This document shows, piece after piece, positions 36,884-45,551 of a stretch of DNA of 64,000 nt. Numbering within the stretch: the stretch's first letter is position 1; every line of letters starts with the position of its first letter. Below the pieces are notes generated by a model that saw only the letters and a list, made by a program, of their open reading frames with translations, ran no database searches and had not been told where the DNA came from. The translations under genes and the position numbers were made by a program. Origin of the DNA: Kaistella sp. 97-N-M2 (GTDB taxonomy: Bacteria > Bacteroidota > Bacteroidia > Flavobacteriales > Weeksellaceae); the NCBI RefSeq assembly GCF_021513235.1, contig NZ_CP090976.1, positions 1,984,001-2,048,000 on the forward strand. Direction: 5' to 3'.

Positions 36884-38278
36884 ATGGCAAAAAAAATAAA
36901 ACCAAACCTCTCCATTCCTCAGATCATCAACATGAGTATGGGTTTTCTGGGAATCCAACTGGCTTTCGGATTACAAAATGGAAACGCGAGTAGAATTTTC
37001 GCGAATTTGGGCGCAAATGTGGAAAGTCTCTCCCTTTTTTGGTTGGTTGCACCGGTGATGGGTTTGATTATTCAGCCAATTATCGGACATCTGGGCGACA
37101 ATACCTGGAGTCCGCTTGGAAGAAGAAAACCTTATTTTTTGATTGGGGCGGTTTTATGCGCAATTGGCTTGGTCTTACTGCCAAACGCACCCTCAATGTC
37201 GCATCTTCTCGCCGGAAATGCACTGATTTTAGCAGTAATTTTTATGGCGATGATGGATGGATCCGTCAATATCGCGATGGAGCCCTTCCGCGCTTTGGTG
37301 GGCGATATGTTGCCGAAACATCAGGGAACTCTAGGATTTTCCATCCAAACCATTTTAATCGGAATTGGTGCCGTCGTTGGATCTTATTTGCCAAGTATGC
37401 TTACGAATCTCGGAATTTCGAACGTTGCGCCCGAAGGTTTTGTAGCAGATAACGTGATTTATTCCTTTTATGTAGGTGCTGGAATTTTAATACTCTCCAT
37501 TCTCTACACAATTTTTACAACAAGAGAATATTCGCCACAGGAGTTTGCAGATTTTTCTGATGATGAAAGCGTGGTCGAACATTCGAAGTTCTCCGACATT
37601 TTTACCGATTTTGCCAAAATTCCGGCGAAAATGAAGAAGTTAGGGATCGTTCAGTTTTTTTCCTGGTTTGCATTATTTACGATGTGGGTTTTTACCACCA
37701 GTGCTTTAGCGACGCATCATTTCGGTTTGTCGCCGGAAAATGACCATTCCTTGGAATATGCGGCTGAATTCAGCAAAGCCGGAGATTTAACCGGGAAGCT
37801 CTTTGGGATGTATAATTTTTGGGCCATACCGTTTGCTTTTTTATTAACGCCAATTGCAACGTATATCGGTAAAAAGCAAACGCATGCTCTAGCACTTTTG
37901 TGTGGCGGTTTAGGCTTAGTTTCTATGTTTTTTATTAAAGATATCGACATGCTTTGGATCTCCATGATCGGGCTTGGATTTGCCTGGGCAAGTATTTTGG
38001 CCATGCCATACGCCATGTTGATCGATGTAATTCCGCAACGAAAAATGGGCGTTTACATGGGAATTTTCAATTTTTTTATAGTGATTCCACAAATTGTAAA
38101 TGGACTTTTCGGCGGCTTAATTGTCTCTAATGTTTTTGGGAAAATGGCCATCGATTATGTTGTAGTTGGGGGAATTTGCATGCTGATCGCCGCGGCGGTG
38201 ACGATGTTTCTCATCAAAAATGATGAAAATGAAAGTCCGAAGGAATTAGAAGAAGAAATTCAGCAGGTTCACTTTTAA
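36884..38278 (+). CDS. MFS sugar transporter (maltose-type, SLC45-like)
   Basis: The 464-residue inner-membrane protein has about 12 hydrophobic helices. The loop motif GHLGDNTWSPLGRRKPYFLIGA is characteristic of the sugar-proton symporter branch that includes plant sucrose and Bacteroidota maltose carriers. The second half retains the matching helix SMIGLGFAWASILAMPYAMLID. As the last gene of the sus region it probably takes maltose or short maltodextrins from periplasm to cytoplasm. No cytoplasmic maltose phosphorylase or phosphoglucomutase gene follows it here. Confidence 0.9.
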   Translation: MAKKIKPNLSIPQIINMSMGFLGIQLAFGLQNGNASRIFANLGANVESLSLFWLVAPVMGLIIQPIIGHLGDNTWSPLGRRKPYFLIGAVLCAIGLVLLPNAPSMSHLLAGNALILAVIFMAMMDGSVNIAMEPFRALVGDMLPKHQGTLGFSIQTILIGIGAVVGSYLPSMLTNLGISNVAPEGFVADNVIYSFYVGAGILILSILYTIFTTREYSPQEFADFSDDESVVEHSKFSDIFTDFAKIPAKMKKLGIVQFFSWFALFTMWVFTTSALATHHFGLSPENDHSLEYAAEFSKAGDLTGKLFGMYNFWAIPFAFLLTPIATYIGKKQTHALALLCGGLGLVSMFFIKDIDMLWISMIGLGFAWASILAMPYAMLIDVIPQRKMGVYMGIFNFFIVIPQIVNGLFGGLIVSNVFGKMAIDYVVVGGICMLIAAAVTMFLIKNDENESPKELEEEIQQVHF

Positions 38279-38390
38279 CAACAAATTATTTAAAGAAAGT
38301 TAAGCAGTCTTTTGAGCGAACATTTGTGTTGAAGATTATTTAAACATTCACTTCTTACCCTAAATCAATGTTTTTCGATTGGTTAGATGT

Positions 38391-38398
38391 TACTTTTG
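38391..38398 (+). promoter_or_regulatory. Probable -7 box of the pirin gene
   Basis: TACTTTTG matches TAnnTTTG, 35 bp before the start codon. The -33 position carries AATG instead of TTTG. Confidence 0.5.
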
Positions 38399-38433
38399 TG
38401 GTAGAAAATTGATAATAAATAAATAAAAAAAAG

Positions 38434-39153
38434 ATGAAAACAGTTTATCACAAAGCAGATTCCAGAGGTTACGCCGATCACGGCTGGTTAAAATCGCATC
38501 ATACTTTCAGTTTCGCCAATTATTACAATCCGGAACGCATGAATTTCGGGGTTTTAAGAGTTTTAAATGACGATCAGGTCGCTTCGGGGATGGGATTCGG
38601 TAAACATCCGCATCGCGATATGGAAATTGTTTCGATTCCTTTGGAAGGCGATCTGGAACATCAGGATTCCATAGGAACAACTGCGGTAATTAAAAAAGGT
38701 GAAATTCAGGTAATGAGTGCCGGAACCGGAGTTCAACACAGCGAGTACAATAAAAATAAGGATGAAATTGTAAAATTTCTGCAGATATGGATCATCCCAA
38801 ATAAGATGAATGTTGAACCGCGTTACGATCAGATAAGCATTAAAGAAGGCGAAAAACGAAACGATTTTCAACAAATTCTTTCTCCTAACCAAGATGATGA
38901 AGGAGTTTGGATTCACCAAAATGCCTGGTTCAATCTGGCGAAGTTCGATAAAGGAAACGCTAAAAAATATCAGATGCACGATCCCAATAACGGCGTTTAC
39001 ATTTTTGTTTTAAAAGGTTCTGCAAAAGTGGGCGACCAACATTTAGAAACCAGAGATGGATTCGGGATTTGGGAAACTGAAGGATTTACTTTGGAAGCCA
39101 CAGATGATTCCGAAATCCTTTTAATGGAAGTTCCGATGGAATTACCTCAATAA
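38434..39153 (+). CDS. Pirin family protein (YhhW type)
   Basis: A bicupin of 239 residues. The N-terminal cupin holds the metal-site motifs FGKHPHRDMEIVSIPLEGDLEHQDS and SAGTGVQHSEYNK, giving the His-His-His-Glu set seen in YhhW, which has quercetinase activity in vitro. Conserved LKSHHTFSFANYYNP precedes it. The protein is cytoplasmic with no signal peptide. The gene has its own promoter box and ends at a hairpin shared with the convergent DUF808 gene. Confidence 0.92.
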   Translation: MKTVYHKADSRGYADHGWLKSHHTFSFANYYNPERMNFGVLRVLNDDQVASGMGFGKHPHRDMEIVSIPLEGDLEHQDSIGTTAVIKKGEIQVMSAGTGVQHSEYNKNKDEIVKFLQIWIIPNKMNVEPRYDQISIKEGEKRNDFQQILSPNQDDEGVWIHQNAWFNLAKFDKGNAKKYQMHDPNNGVYIFVLKGSAKVGDQHLETRDGFGIWETEGFTLEATDDSEILLMEVPMELPQ

Positions 39154-39163
39154 GGTTTTAACT

Positions 39164-40081
39164 TCAGTTCCTAAAAAAAGGGTTGCATTTTTTTGCAACC
39201 CTTTTCGTTTTATTTAAAATCTTACTTTTTGGCAAGCGCATAGATTTTTTTCCAAATGTTACTACTGCAACCATTATCGAACCTGCAATAATTCCATATA
39301 AAAATTGTTTCGGCATTTCCGGCACCTGCGGTAAAAAATCATGTACTTCTTTAATGTTGTGGTCGAAAATTCCACCTGAAACCAGCAACAAAGCAATCGT
39401 TCCAATAACGGCCAAAGCTTTAATGATGAGGGGTAATGCTTTAACCAGTAAATTTCCCAAAGTGGTAAGAAAACCTTGATTATTTGATTTTTTGATGAGT
39501 TTAAAACCCGCATCATCCATCCTTACGATCAAGGCTACAATTCCATAAACGCCGATGGTTGCTAAAATTGCGACCACACAAACCGTCATAATTTGTATGG
39601 GTAAACTTTTGTCCAGTACAGAACCTAAAGCAATAATTACAATTTCTAAAGACAAAATAAAATCCGTTGTAATAGCAGATTTTACTTTTGTTTTTTCCGC
39701 ACCTTCATCCTGCACATCTGAAATCGTTTGTTCTTGCTTTTCCTTTTTATGAAAGAAATATTCGACGATTTTTTCCATGCCTTCGTAGGCTAAATAAAGC
39801 CCACCAATAATCAGTACAATTTTTATTACCGCGGGCAAAAAAAACTGCAGCAGGAAAACAATGGGAACAATAATTAATTTATTCAGAAACGAACCTTTCG
39901 TAATGGACCACAGAACCGGAATTTCCCGCGAGGATAAAAATCCGGTCGCTTTTTCTGCATTTACAGCCAGGTCATCGCCCAAAATTCCCGCTGTTTGCTT
40001 CGTCGCCACTTTTGAGGCTACAGCAACATCATCCATCAACGCAGCAATATCATCTAAAATTGCAAAAAATCCTGACGCCAT
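39164..40081 (-). CDS. DUF808 family membrane protein, C-terminus altered by a frameshift
   Basis: A DUF808/YedI-type inner-membrane protein of unknown function, with MASGFFAILDDIAALMDDVA at the N-terminus and at least six hydrophobic helices. I start at ATG 40081; the longer frame up to 40210 adds unrelated residues. The last residues read FGKKSMRLPKSKILNK and continue through a terminator hairpin. If the T run at 39245-39251 (seven, plus strand) had eight bases, the end would be FGKKIYALAKK with a stop at 39222-39224, just before the hairpin. That tidy alternative suggests a single-base loss or sequence error; intact coordinates would be 39222-40081. Confidence 0.85.
   Translation of the reverse strand: MASGFFAILDDIAALMDDVAVASKVATKQTAGILGDDLAVNAEKATGFLSSREIPVLWSITKGSFLNKLIIVPIVFLLQFFLPAVIKIVLIIGGLYLAYEGMEKIVEYFFHKKEKQEQTISDVQDEGAEKTKVKSAITTDFILSLEIVIIALGSVLDKSLPIQIMTVCVVAILATIGVYGIVALIVRMDDAGFKLIKKSNNQGFLTTLGNLLVKALPLIIKALAVIGTIALLLVSGGIFDHNIKEVHDFLPQVPEMPKQFLYGIIAGSIMVAVVTFGKKSMRLPKSKILNKTKRVAKKCNPFFRN
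39174..39205. terminator. Bidirectional terminator between pirin and DUF808 genes
   Basis: A 12-bp perfect stem (AAAAGGGTTGCA 39176-39187, TGCAACCCTTTT 39194-39205) with a T loop. On the minus strand it is followed by TTTTTTT; on the plus strand by TTTTCG. It lies inside the frameshifted tail of the DUF808 frame. Confidence 0.8.
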
Positions 40082-40170
40082 ATTTAATTTTTTAAGTTGC
40101 ACAAAAATATGCTTTTCGTCTATATTTAAACCATCGGATGTTATTAAAAGTTTAATTATTAAAAAAAACA

Positions 40171-40202
40171 TTTGGGAAATTTCATTTAAAATCTTACTTT
40201 CG
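40171..40202 (+). promoter_or_regulatory. Candidate promoter of the small gene at 40228
   Basis: TTTG at 40171-40174 and TACTTTCG at 40195-40202 are 20 bp apart; only one base of the -7 box departs from TAnnTTTG. Confidence 0.5.
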
Positions 40203-40227
40203 CAGAACAAAATTTTTTAAAGTGAAA

Positions 40228-40296
40228 ATGCGAAAATTAAATTCACCCACAGAAAAATTCCAAAAATATGGAAGTATAATTTCCGCTGTAAAATAA
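40228..40296 (+). CDS. Candidate 22-residue small protein or leader peptide
   Basis: ATG 40228 opens a short frame, MRKLNSPTEKFQKYGSIISA and two more residues, ending TAA at 40294-40296; a GTG at 40222 would add two residues. It lies between a near-consensus promoter (40171-40202) and a strong terminator (40300-40336), so it has the layout of a self-contained small gene. It could instead be noncoding RNA, or a leader controlling purM. I know no family for it. Confidence 0.35.
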   Translation: MRKLNSPTEKFQKYGSIISAVK

Positions 40297-40299
40297 AGA

Positions 40300-40336
40300 A
40301 AAAGCCGACCATCAGAATGATTGTCGGCTTTTTTAT
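40300..40336 (+). terminator. Intrinsic terminator upstream of purM
   Basis: AAAAGCCGAC (40300-40309) pairs with GTCGGCTTTT (40323-40332) and is followed by TTTT. No annotated long gene lies upstream on this strand, so it ends either the small candidate gene or a leader RNA of purM. Confidence 0.8.
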
Positions 40337-40399
40337 TTATAGAAATAAATTTTATCGCAATTAAAAAGAAATAATTCAGATCGTAATTTTTAAAGAAAA

Positions 40400-41389
40400 A
40401 TGAGCAACACTTACAAATCCGCCGGCGTCGATAAAGAAGAAGGATACAAAACCGTCGACAAAATAAAGGCCGCCGTCTCCGAAACCCATAATTCTAATGT
40501 GCTGAACAATCTAGGAAGTTTCGGCGCATTTTATCAGATTGCAGGGTACAAAAATCCTGTTTTGGTGAGCGGAACCGATGGCGTGGGAACAAAATTAAAA
40601 GTCGCGCTGGATTCCAAAAGATACGATTCTATTGGCGTGGATTGTTTTGCGATGTGTGCCAACGATATTATCTGCCATGGTGCAAAACCCTTATTTTTTC
40701 TCGATTATCTGGCCTGCGGAAAATTGGACGCCGATATTGCTGCAGAAATTGTGATGGGAATGGTGAAGGCCTGTAAAGATAACGACTGTGCCTTGATTGG
40801 CGGGGAAACTGCGGAAATGCCCGGCATGTATAAGCCCGGCGATTATGATGTCGCAGGTTTCTGCGTCGGTATTGTCGAAAAAGACCAGATCATCGACGGT
40901 TCTAAAATTAAAAAAGGCTGCAAAATTATTGCCTTGCCGAGTTCTGGTTTTCACTCCAACGGTTTTTCTCTCGTACGAAAGATTTTTCCGGATTTTAATG
41001 AAGAATTTGAAGGCAAGCCTTTATACGAGACCCTTTTGGTGCCCACAAGACTGTATTACCAGCCCATTCATAAGGTTCTCGAAGAATTTAGCGTCTGCGG
41101 TATTGCCCACATCACCGGTGGTGGAATTATGGAGAATATTCCACGCATCATTCCGGAAGACCTGTGTGCTAGTATTGATACGGCAAAAATTAAAATTCCG
41201 AGTGTGATGCTCGAATTAGAAAAGCGCGGAAATATTGATCGCCTGGAAATGTACGGAACTTTCAATATGGGTGTCGGAATGGTTGTTGTAACTGATGCCG
41301 AACATGCCGAAAAAGTCTTGAACTTAATCGACGATGCTTACGAAATCGGTGAAATTACGGAAGGTTCCGAAAAGATAAAATTGATCTAA
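40400..41389 (+). CDS. purM: Phosphoribosylformylglycinamidine cyclo-ligase
   Basis: PurM makes aminoimidazole ribonucleotide from FGAM with ATP, the fifth step of purine synthesis. The 329 residues show YKSAGVDKEEGYKTVDKIK, the glycine-rich SGTDGVGTKLKVA, GGETAEMPGMY and HITGGGIMENIPR, all conserved in the family. It opens the purine cluster; purN starts 64 bp downstream. The hairpin at 40300-40336 just upstream could attenuate transcription into it. Confidence 0.97.
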   Translation: MSNTYKSAGVDKEEGYKTVDKIKAAVSETHNSNVLNNLGSFGAFYQIAGYKNPVLVSGTDGVGTKLKVALDSKRYDSIGVDCFAMCANDIICHGAKPLFFLDYLACGKLDADIAAEIVMGMVKACKDNDCALIGGETAEMPGMYKPGDYDVAGFCVGIVEKDQIIDGSKIKKGCKIIALPSSGFHSNGFSLVRKIFPDFNEEFEGKPLYETLLVPTRLYYQPIHKVLEEFSVCGIAHITGGGIMENIPRIIPEDLCASIDTAKIKIPSVMLELEKRGNIDRLEMYGTFNMGVGMVVVTDAEHAEKVLNLIDDAYEIGEITEGSEKIKLI

Positions 41390-41453
41390 AATTTACGAAT
41401 CTAATAAACTCAGACTTTTCACTGGTATACTGAGAAATTGGTCATTAAATAAA

Positions 41454-42023
41454 ATGAAAAATATCGTGGTCTTAGTTTCGGGCAGCGGAACTAACTTACA
41501 GAGGATTATAAACTGTGTCGACACGGGAGAAATTCCGGACGCAAACATCTCAAAGGTGATTGCAGACCGCGAGTGTTTTGGTCTCGAGCGTGCAAAAAAG
41601 CACGGAATTCCGACGCAAGTAATTCCACGCGGTAAAACTTTTTCAGAAGAACTCAAAGAAATTCTCCCCGAAAATACAGATTTAATTATACTGGCAGGTT
41701 TTTTATCAATTTTAAATAAAGAATTTTGCGAATCTTTTCCGGGGAAAATAATCAATATTCATCCGGCTTTGTTGCCCAAGTTCGGCGGAAAAGGAATGTG
41801 GGGACATCATGTTCACGAAGCGGTTTTAGCGGCAGCCGAAAAAGAAAGCGGTGCCACGGTACACTATGTAACTTCCAGCATCGATGAAGGGGAAATCATC
41901 CTTCAAAAATCATTTGAAATTTCAGAGGGCGAAAGTTTAGAAAGTCTGCAGAAAAAAAATTATGAGACCGAATTTGAGATTTTTCCGAAAGCGATTAATA
42001 AAGTGCTGAATTTTCCCCTCTAA
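41454..42023 (+). CDS. purN: Phosphoribosylglycinamide formyltransferase
   Basis: PurN transfers a formyl group from 10-formyl-THF to GAR. Catalytic residues are in place: Asn101 and His103 in NIHPALLPKFGG, and Asp144 in TSSIDEGEI; VSGSGTNLQ binds the phosphate. The 189-residue length is normal. Notably, the last codons and the TAA stop (42021-42023) lie inside the first hairpin of the repeat that flanks the DUF559 gene, so insertion of that element has supplied the end of the protein. Confidence 0.96.
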   Translation: MKNIVVLVSGSGTNLQRIINCVDTGEIPDANISKVIADRECFGLERAKKHGIPTQVIPRGKTFSEELKEILPENTDLIILAGFLSILNKEFCESFPGKIINIHPALLPKFGGKGMWGHHVHEAVLAAAEKESGATVHYVTSSIDEGEIILQKSFEISEGESLESLQKKNYETEFEIFPKAINKVLNFPL

Positions 42024-42051
42024 AAAGAGGGGTGTCCGAAGGACGGGGTGT
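42011..42051 (+). repeat. Left inverted repeat of the DUF559 element
   Basis: Two hairpins in series: CCCCTCT (42015-42021) with AGAGGGG (42026-42032), then GTCC-GAA-GGAC (42034-42044), then GGGGTGT. The mirrored set occurs at 42489-42530. It overlaps the purN stop codon. Confidence 0.8.
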
Positions 42052-42064
42052 GTACAGAAATAAA

Positions 42065-42481
42065 ATGGAAAAGAAAACGCTAACACATAGCGATGGCGTA
42101 GAAATCTTTAGAAGAAAAATCGAAGTTCTTCCGAAAAATAAGGATCTTCTTGCCCGTTCAAGAAGTTTAAGAAAAGGTTATGTCTTGTCCGAAGTGATCT
42201 TTTGGAAGCAGGTTCGAAATAAAGAATTTCACCAGATCGATTTTGACAGACAAAGAATAATTGGAAATTATATTGTCGATTTCTACATTAAATCTCTTGG
42301 TCTAGTCATCGAAATTGACGGGTCGCCGCACGGTAATAAAGAAGAGTTGGATAGAATCCAGCAGCAATTCTTAGAATCACTGAATTTGAAAATTTACAGG
42401 ATTTCGGATTTCAGAATAAAAAATGATTTAGCAAATGTCATGAAAGAACTGGAAGATTTCATTATCAAAAATTTTTCTTAA
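42065..42481 (+). CDS. DUF559 domain protein (PD-(D/E)XK nuclease-like) inside inverted repeats
   Basis: A 138-residue DUF559 protein related to very-short-patch-repair-type and other PD-(D/E)XK endonucleases. The core is FWKQVRNKEFHQIDFDRQRIIGNYIVDFYI, with the likely metal ligands in VDFY and LVIEIDGSPH. The GTG at 42032 opens the frame earlier but lies in the repeat, so ATG 42065 is used. The gene sits between purN and purH and is enclosed by inverted repeats, which suggests a small mobile or formerly mobile unit. Nuclease activity is inference from fold. Confidence 0.85.
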   Translation: MEKKTLTHSDGVEIFRRKIEVLPKNKDLLARSRSLRKGYVLSEVIFWKQVRNKEFHQIDFDRQRIIGNYIVDFYIKSLGLVIEIDGSPHGNKEELDRIQQQFLESLNLKIYRISDFRIKNDLANVMKELEDFIIKNFS

Positions 42482-42488
42482 CAGTCCT

Positions 42489-42530
42489 AACACCCCGCCT
42501 TCGGCACCCCTCTTTCAAAAGAGGGGAAGC
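42489..42530 (-). repeat. Right inverted repeat of the DUF559 element
   Basis: ACACCCC, then GCC-TTC-GGC (42497-42505), then CCCCTCTT (42507-42514) with AAGAGGGG (42519-42526). It is the reverse complement in layout of the left repeat at 42011-42051. It lies 9 bases after the DUF559 stop. Confidence 0.8.
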
Positions 42531-42569
42531 CAAAAACCAAAAATCTAATAAAAAGTAAACAGAAATAAA

Positions 42570-44087
42570 ATGTCAAAAAGAAGAGCGCTCATCTCGGTTT
42601 CCGATAAATCCGGACTCACAGACTTAGCAACATTTTTAGAAGCAAATAACTACGAACTGGTTTCCACTGGCGGCACCTTCAAGCATCTTTCAGCAGCAGG
42701 TTTGCATCCCATTCAAATTGATGAGGTCACCGATTTCCCCGAAATGTTAGACGGACGCGTAAAAACGTTGCATCCAAAAGTTCATGGCGGTTTGCTGGCT
42801 GTGCGGACGAATAAAGAGCACATGAAAACCGTTCAGGAACACGAAATAGGTTTAATCGATATGGTCATCGTTAATTTGTATCCGTTTTTCGAAAATGCCA
42901 ATTCCGATATATCTTTGGACGAAAAAGTAGAATTTATCGATATTGGCGGCCCGTCAATGTTGCGTTCGGGCGCAAAAAATTACAATTCGGTTACGGTGCT
43001 CACTGATGTTGCAGATTACGCAAAAGTTCAGCAGGAGATTGCCGAAACGGGCGATACGACTTTGGAAACACGGAAAAAATTGGCGGGAAAAGTTTTCAAT
43101 CTGACTTCCGCGTATGATGGTGCGATTTCAAAGATGCTTCTGGAGGAAGAATATCCGCAGTATTTAAATGCCTCGTATAAAAAATTTTCAGACTTACGTT
43201 ACGGCGAAAATCCGCATCAAACTGCAGCATATTACGTTTCCACGACGGATAACGGCGCGATGAAGGATTTCGAAATTTTGGGCGGAAAAGAATTGTCCTT
43301 CAACAATCTTCGCGACATGGATCTGTGTTGGAAGGTCGTCAACGAATTCAAAGAAGAACTGGCCTGTTGTGCGGTGAAACATTCTACGCCGTGCGGTGTT
43401 GCGGTGGGAACTTCCGCGTTGGAAACCTACAAGAAAACATTTGAATGCGATCCCGTTTCTATTTTTGGCGGAATTATCGGGATGAACTTTACAGTTGATG
43501 GCGCCACGGCCGAAGAACTCAACAAAACATTTTTAGAAATCGTGATGGCGCCGGACTTTACCCAAGACGCGCTCGAAATCTTAAGAAAAAAGAAAAATTT
43601 AAGAATCATCAAAATTAAAAATCCCGTCTCCGACGCTCAAACCTGGGTGAAGGTAGATGGCGGAATTTTAGTTCAGGACAATGACAATCAGTTTTCCGAT
43701 CAAATTGAAACCGTTACCGTTTTCAAACCTTCCGAAGAGCAGGAGAAAGCACTGCTGTTTGCGCAAAGAGTCGTAAAATACGTAAAATCCAATGCGATTG
43801 TCGTTTCTAACGGTTTTCAGGCGTTAGGAATTGGCGGTGGACAGGTAAACAGAATTTGGGCCACGCAGCATGCGATCGAACGGGCAAAAGAGAAATTCTC
43901 CGGCGATATGGTTCTGGCTTCTGACGCATTTTTCCCTTTCCGCGATGTCGTAGATTTCTGTGCAGAGCAGGGCATTAAAGCAATTATTCAACCCGGCGGA
44001 AGCATGCGCGACGAGGAAAGCATTGAGGCTGCAAACGAACACGGTATTCCCATGATGTTTACCGGCATGCGTCATTTCCTCCATTGA
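42570..44087 (+). CDS. purH: Bifunctional AICAR transformylase / IMP cyclohydrolase
   Basis: PurH carries out the last two steps to IMP. The N-terminal IMP cyclohydrolase part (about 1-200) has [24 protein letters not shown] and [16 protein letters not shown]; the C-terminal AICAR formyltransferase part has [27 protein letters not shown] with the catalytic Lys-His pair, and [13 protein letters not shown]. The 505-residue length is usual. The upstream leader ACAGAAATAAAATG (42559-42572) also precedes the DUF559 gene at 42054-42067. Confidence 0.97.
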   Translation: MSKRRALISVSDKSGLTDLATFLEANNYELVSTGGTFKHLSAAGLHPIQIDEVTDFPEMLDGRVKTLHPKVHGGLLAVRTNKEHMKTVQEHEIGLIDMVIVNLYPFFENANSDISLDEKVEFIDIGGPSMLRSGAKNYNSVTVLTDVADYAKVQQEIAETGDTTLETRKKLAGKVFNLTSAYDGAISKMLLEEEYPQYLNASYKKFSDLRYGENPHQTAAYYVSTTDNGAMKDFEILGGKELSFNNLRDMDLCWKVVNEFKEELACCAVKHSTPCGVAVGTSALETYKKTFECDPVSIFGGIIGMNFTVDGATAEELNKTFLEIVMAPDFTQDALEILRKKKNLRIIKIKNPVSDAQTWVKVDGGILVQDNDNQFSDQIETVTVFKPSEEQEKALLFAQRVVKYVKSNAIVVSNGFQALGIGGGQVNRIWATQHAIERAKEKFSGDMVLASDAFFPFRDVVDFCAEQGIKAIIQPGGSMRDEESIEAANEHGIPMMFTGMRHFLH

Positions 44088-44153
44088 TTCCTCAGCCAGT
44101 GCAAGCGGAGTAGTAGTTTTAACGTAAATTAAGAAAATTTTCTTTCAACTAAA

Positions 44154-44184
44154 TTTGAAATCCATTTACAAATGAGTAATTTTG
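44154..44184 (+). promoter_or_regulatory. Promoter of purD
   Basis: TTTG at 44154-44157 and TAATTTTG at 44177-44184 are 19 bp apart, full matches to both boxes. purD therefore can be read independently of the upstream pur genes. Confidence 0.75.
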
Positions 44185-44210
44185 TAAAATTCTAAATAAG
44201 CAAAAAAATA

Positions 44211-45449
44211 ATGAAAATATTAATCGTAGGAAACGGAGCCAGAGAATCTGCAATTGCTCTGAAATTAAGTGCCGATCACAGAATTTCTAAAATGTATTTC
44301 GCAAAAGGCAACGCGACCACCGCAAAACTGGGACAAAATGTATACGAAGACAGCGTGGCAGGTCTGCGGGATTTTGCGATCAACGAAAGAATAGATCTTA
44401 CGATTGTCGGGCCGGAAGCACCTTTAGTAGAAGGAATTGTCGACGAATTTAAAGCACATAACCTAAAAATATTCGGTCCGAGAAAAAGAACGGCAGAACT
44501 GGAAGGCAGCAAAGCTTTTTCCAAAAAGTTCATGCAGACGAACAATATCAAAACAGCAAAAGCCGTAGTTTTCGATGCTTATCAGGAAGCGATGGATTAT
44601 GTGAAAACCCAAAAATTTCCCATCGTTATTAAAGCCAGCGGTCTTGCGGGCGGAAAAGGCGTTGTAATTGCCGATGATCTTACCGAAGCAGAATCCACCA
44701 TCCACCGTTTTATGATCGAAAGAATTTACGGCGACGCCGGAATTCAGTTGGTAATCGAGGAATACTTGCGAGGATTTGAAGCTTCCATTATCGCCTTTGC
44801 CAACGGCAAAAAACTGTTTCCGTGCATTCCCGTTAAAGACTATAAAAAAGCCGGAACGGGCGACAAAGGTCCAAACACAGGTGGAATGGGAAGTGTAGCG
44901 CCGAGCCCGGAATTTACCGACGCACATTACAAAGATTTCGAAGATCATATTTTGGCCCCAACTTTAGCCGGACTTAACGCTGCCAATATCCACTTCAAGG
45001 GATTTATCTTCTTTGGCTTAATGGTGACCAACGAGGGCACTTATCTGCTCGAATACAATATGCGATTAGGCGATCCGGAAACTCAGGTGTTGCTGGCGTT
45101 GCTGGAAAACGAACTTTTCGACGTTATTATGGACTGTCTGGAAGGTCGCGACATCGAACTCAAATTTAAAGACGAAAAAGCAGTTTGTCTTGTAATGTGT
45201 TCTGGTGGCTATCCGCACCGCATCGAAACGGGCTTTGAAGTTCGAAATTTAAATCAGGTAAAACACAGCCAGGTCCTGTTCGCAGGCGCCAAAAACGTCG
45301 GCGACAAAGTTCTAACGACTGGTGGCCGCGTTCTGAGTGTGGTTGCAACAGGCGACTCTTACGAAGAAGCGCGCAAAAAAGTATACGAAGATGCTTTAAG
45401 TATTAAATTCGATTACGGATTTTACAGAGAAGACATCGGGAAGTTTTAA
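44211..45449 (+). CDS. purD: Phosphoribosylamine-glycine ligase
   Basis: PurD joins phosphoribosylamine and glycine using ATP. This 412-residue ATP-grasp enzyme begins MKILIVGNGARESAIALKL, and has VGPEAPLVEGIVDEF, KASGLAGGKGVVIA, TGGMGSVAPSPEF and EYNMRLGDPETQVLL, each a standard landmark. It is preceded by its own consensus promoter and followed by a terminator, so it forms a separate unit within the purine cluster. Confidence 0.97.
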   Translation: MKILIVGNGARESAIALKLSADHRISKMYFAKGNATTAKLGQNVYEDSVAGLRDFAINERIDLTIVGPEAPLVEGIVDEFKAHNLKIFGPRKRTAELEGSKAFSKKFMQTNNIKTAKAVVFDAYQEAMDYVKTQKFPIVIKASGLAGGKGVVIADDLTEAESTIHRFMIERIYGDAGIQLVIEEYLRGFEASIIAFANGKKLFPCIPVKDYKKAGTGDKGPNTGGMGSVAPSPEFTDAHYKDFEDHILAPTLAGLNAANIHFKGFIFFGLMVTNEGTYLLEYNMRLGDPETQVLLALLENELFDVIMDCLEGRDIELKFKDEKAVCLVMCSGGYPHRIETGFEVRNLNQVKHSQVLFAGAKNVGDKVLTTGGRVLSVVATGDSYEEARKKVYEDALSIKFDYGFYREDIGKF

Positions 45450-45455
45450 AAAGCA

Positions 45456-45484
45456 AAAGGCGTGATTTTTCACGTCTTTTTTTG
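45456..45484 (+). terminator. Intrinsic terminator after purD
   Basis: A 10-bp stem with one G-T pair (45456-45465 with 45470-45479) runs into TTTTTT, seven bases past the purD stop. Confidence 0.75.
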
Positions 45485-45551
45485 AAGCTATTTCCCGCTT
45501 TCCGCTGCAATCTTTTTTTCAAAAAAGGATTTCCGTTGCAATCGGGGCTAG
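45484..45551 (+). repeat. Dispersed intergenic repeat, copy B
   Basis: GAAGCTATTTCCCGCTTTCC through GCAATCGGGGCTAG, with CAATCTTTTTTTCAAAAAAGG in the middle. It shares its ends with copy A at 33612-33729 but lacks the nested palindrome. It lies in the purD-guaA gap and is open in the guaA frame, which falsely lengthens that frame. Confidence 0.7.

Noticed and set aside
40082..40210. N-terminal extension of the DUF808 protein
   Set aside because: MASGFFAILDD at 40081 is the typical start; the upstream frame is AT-rich intergenic sequence.
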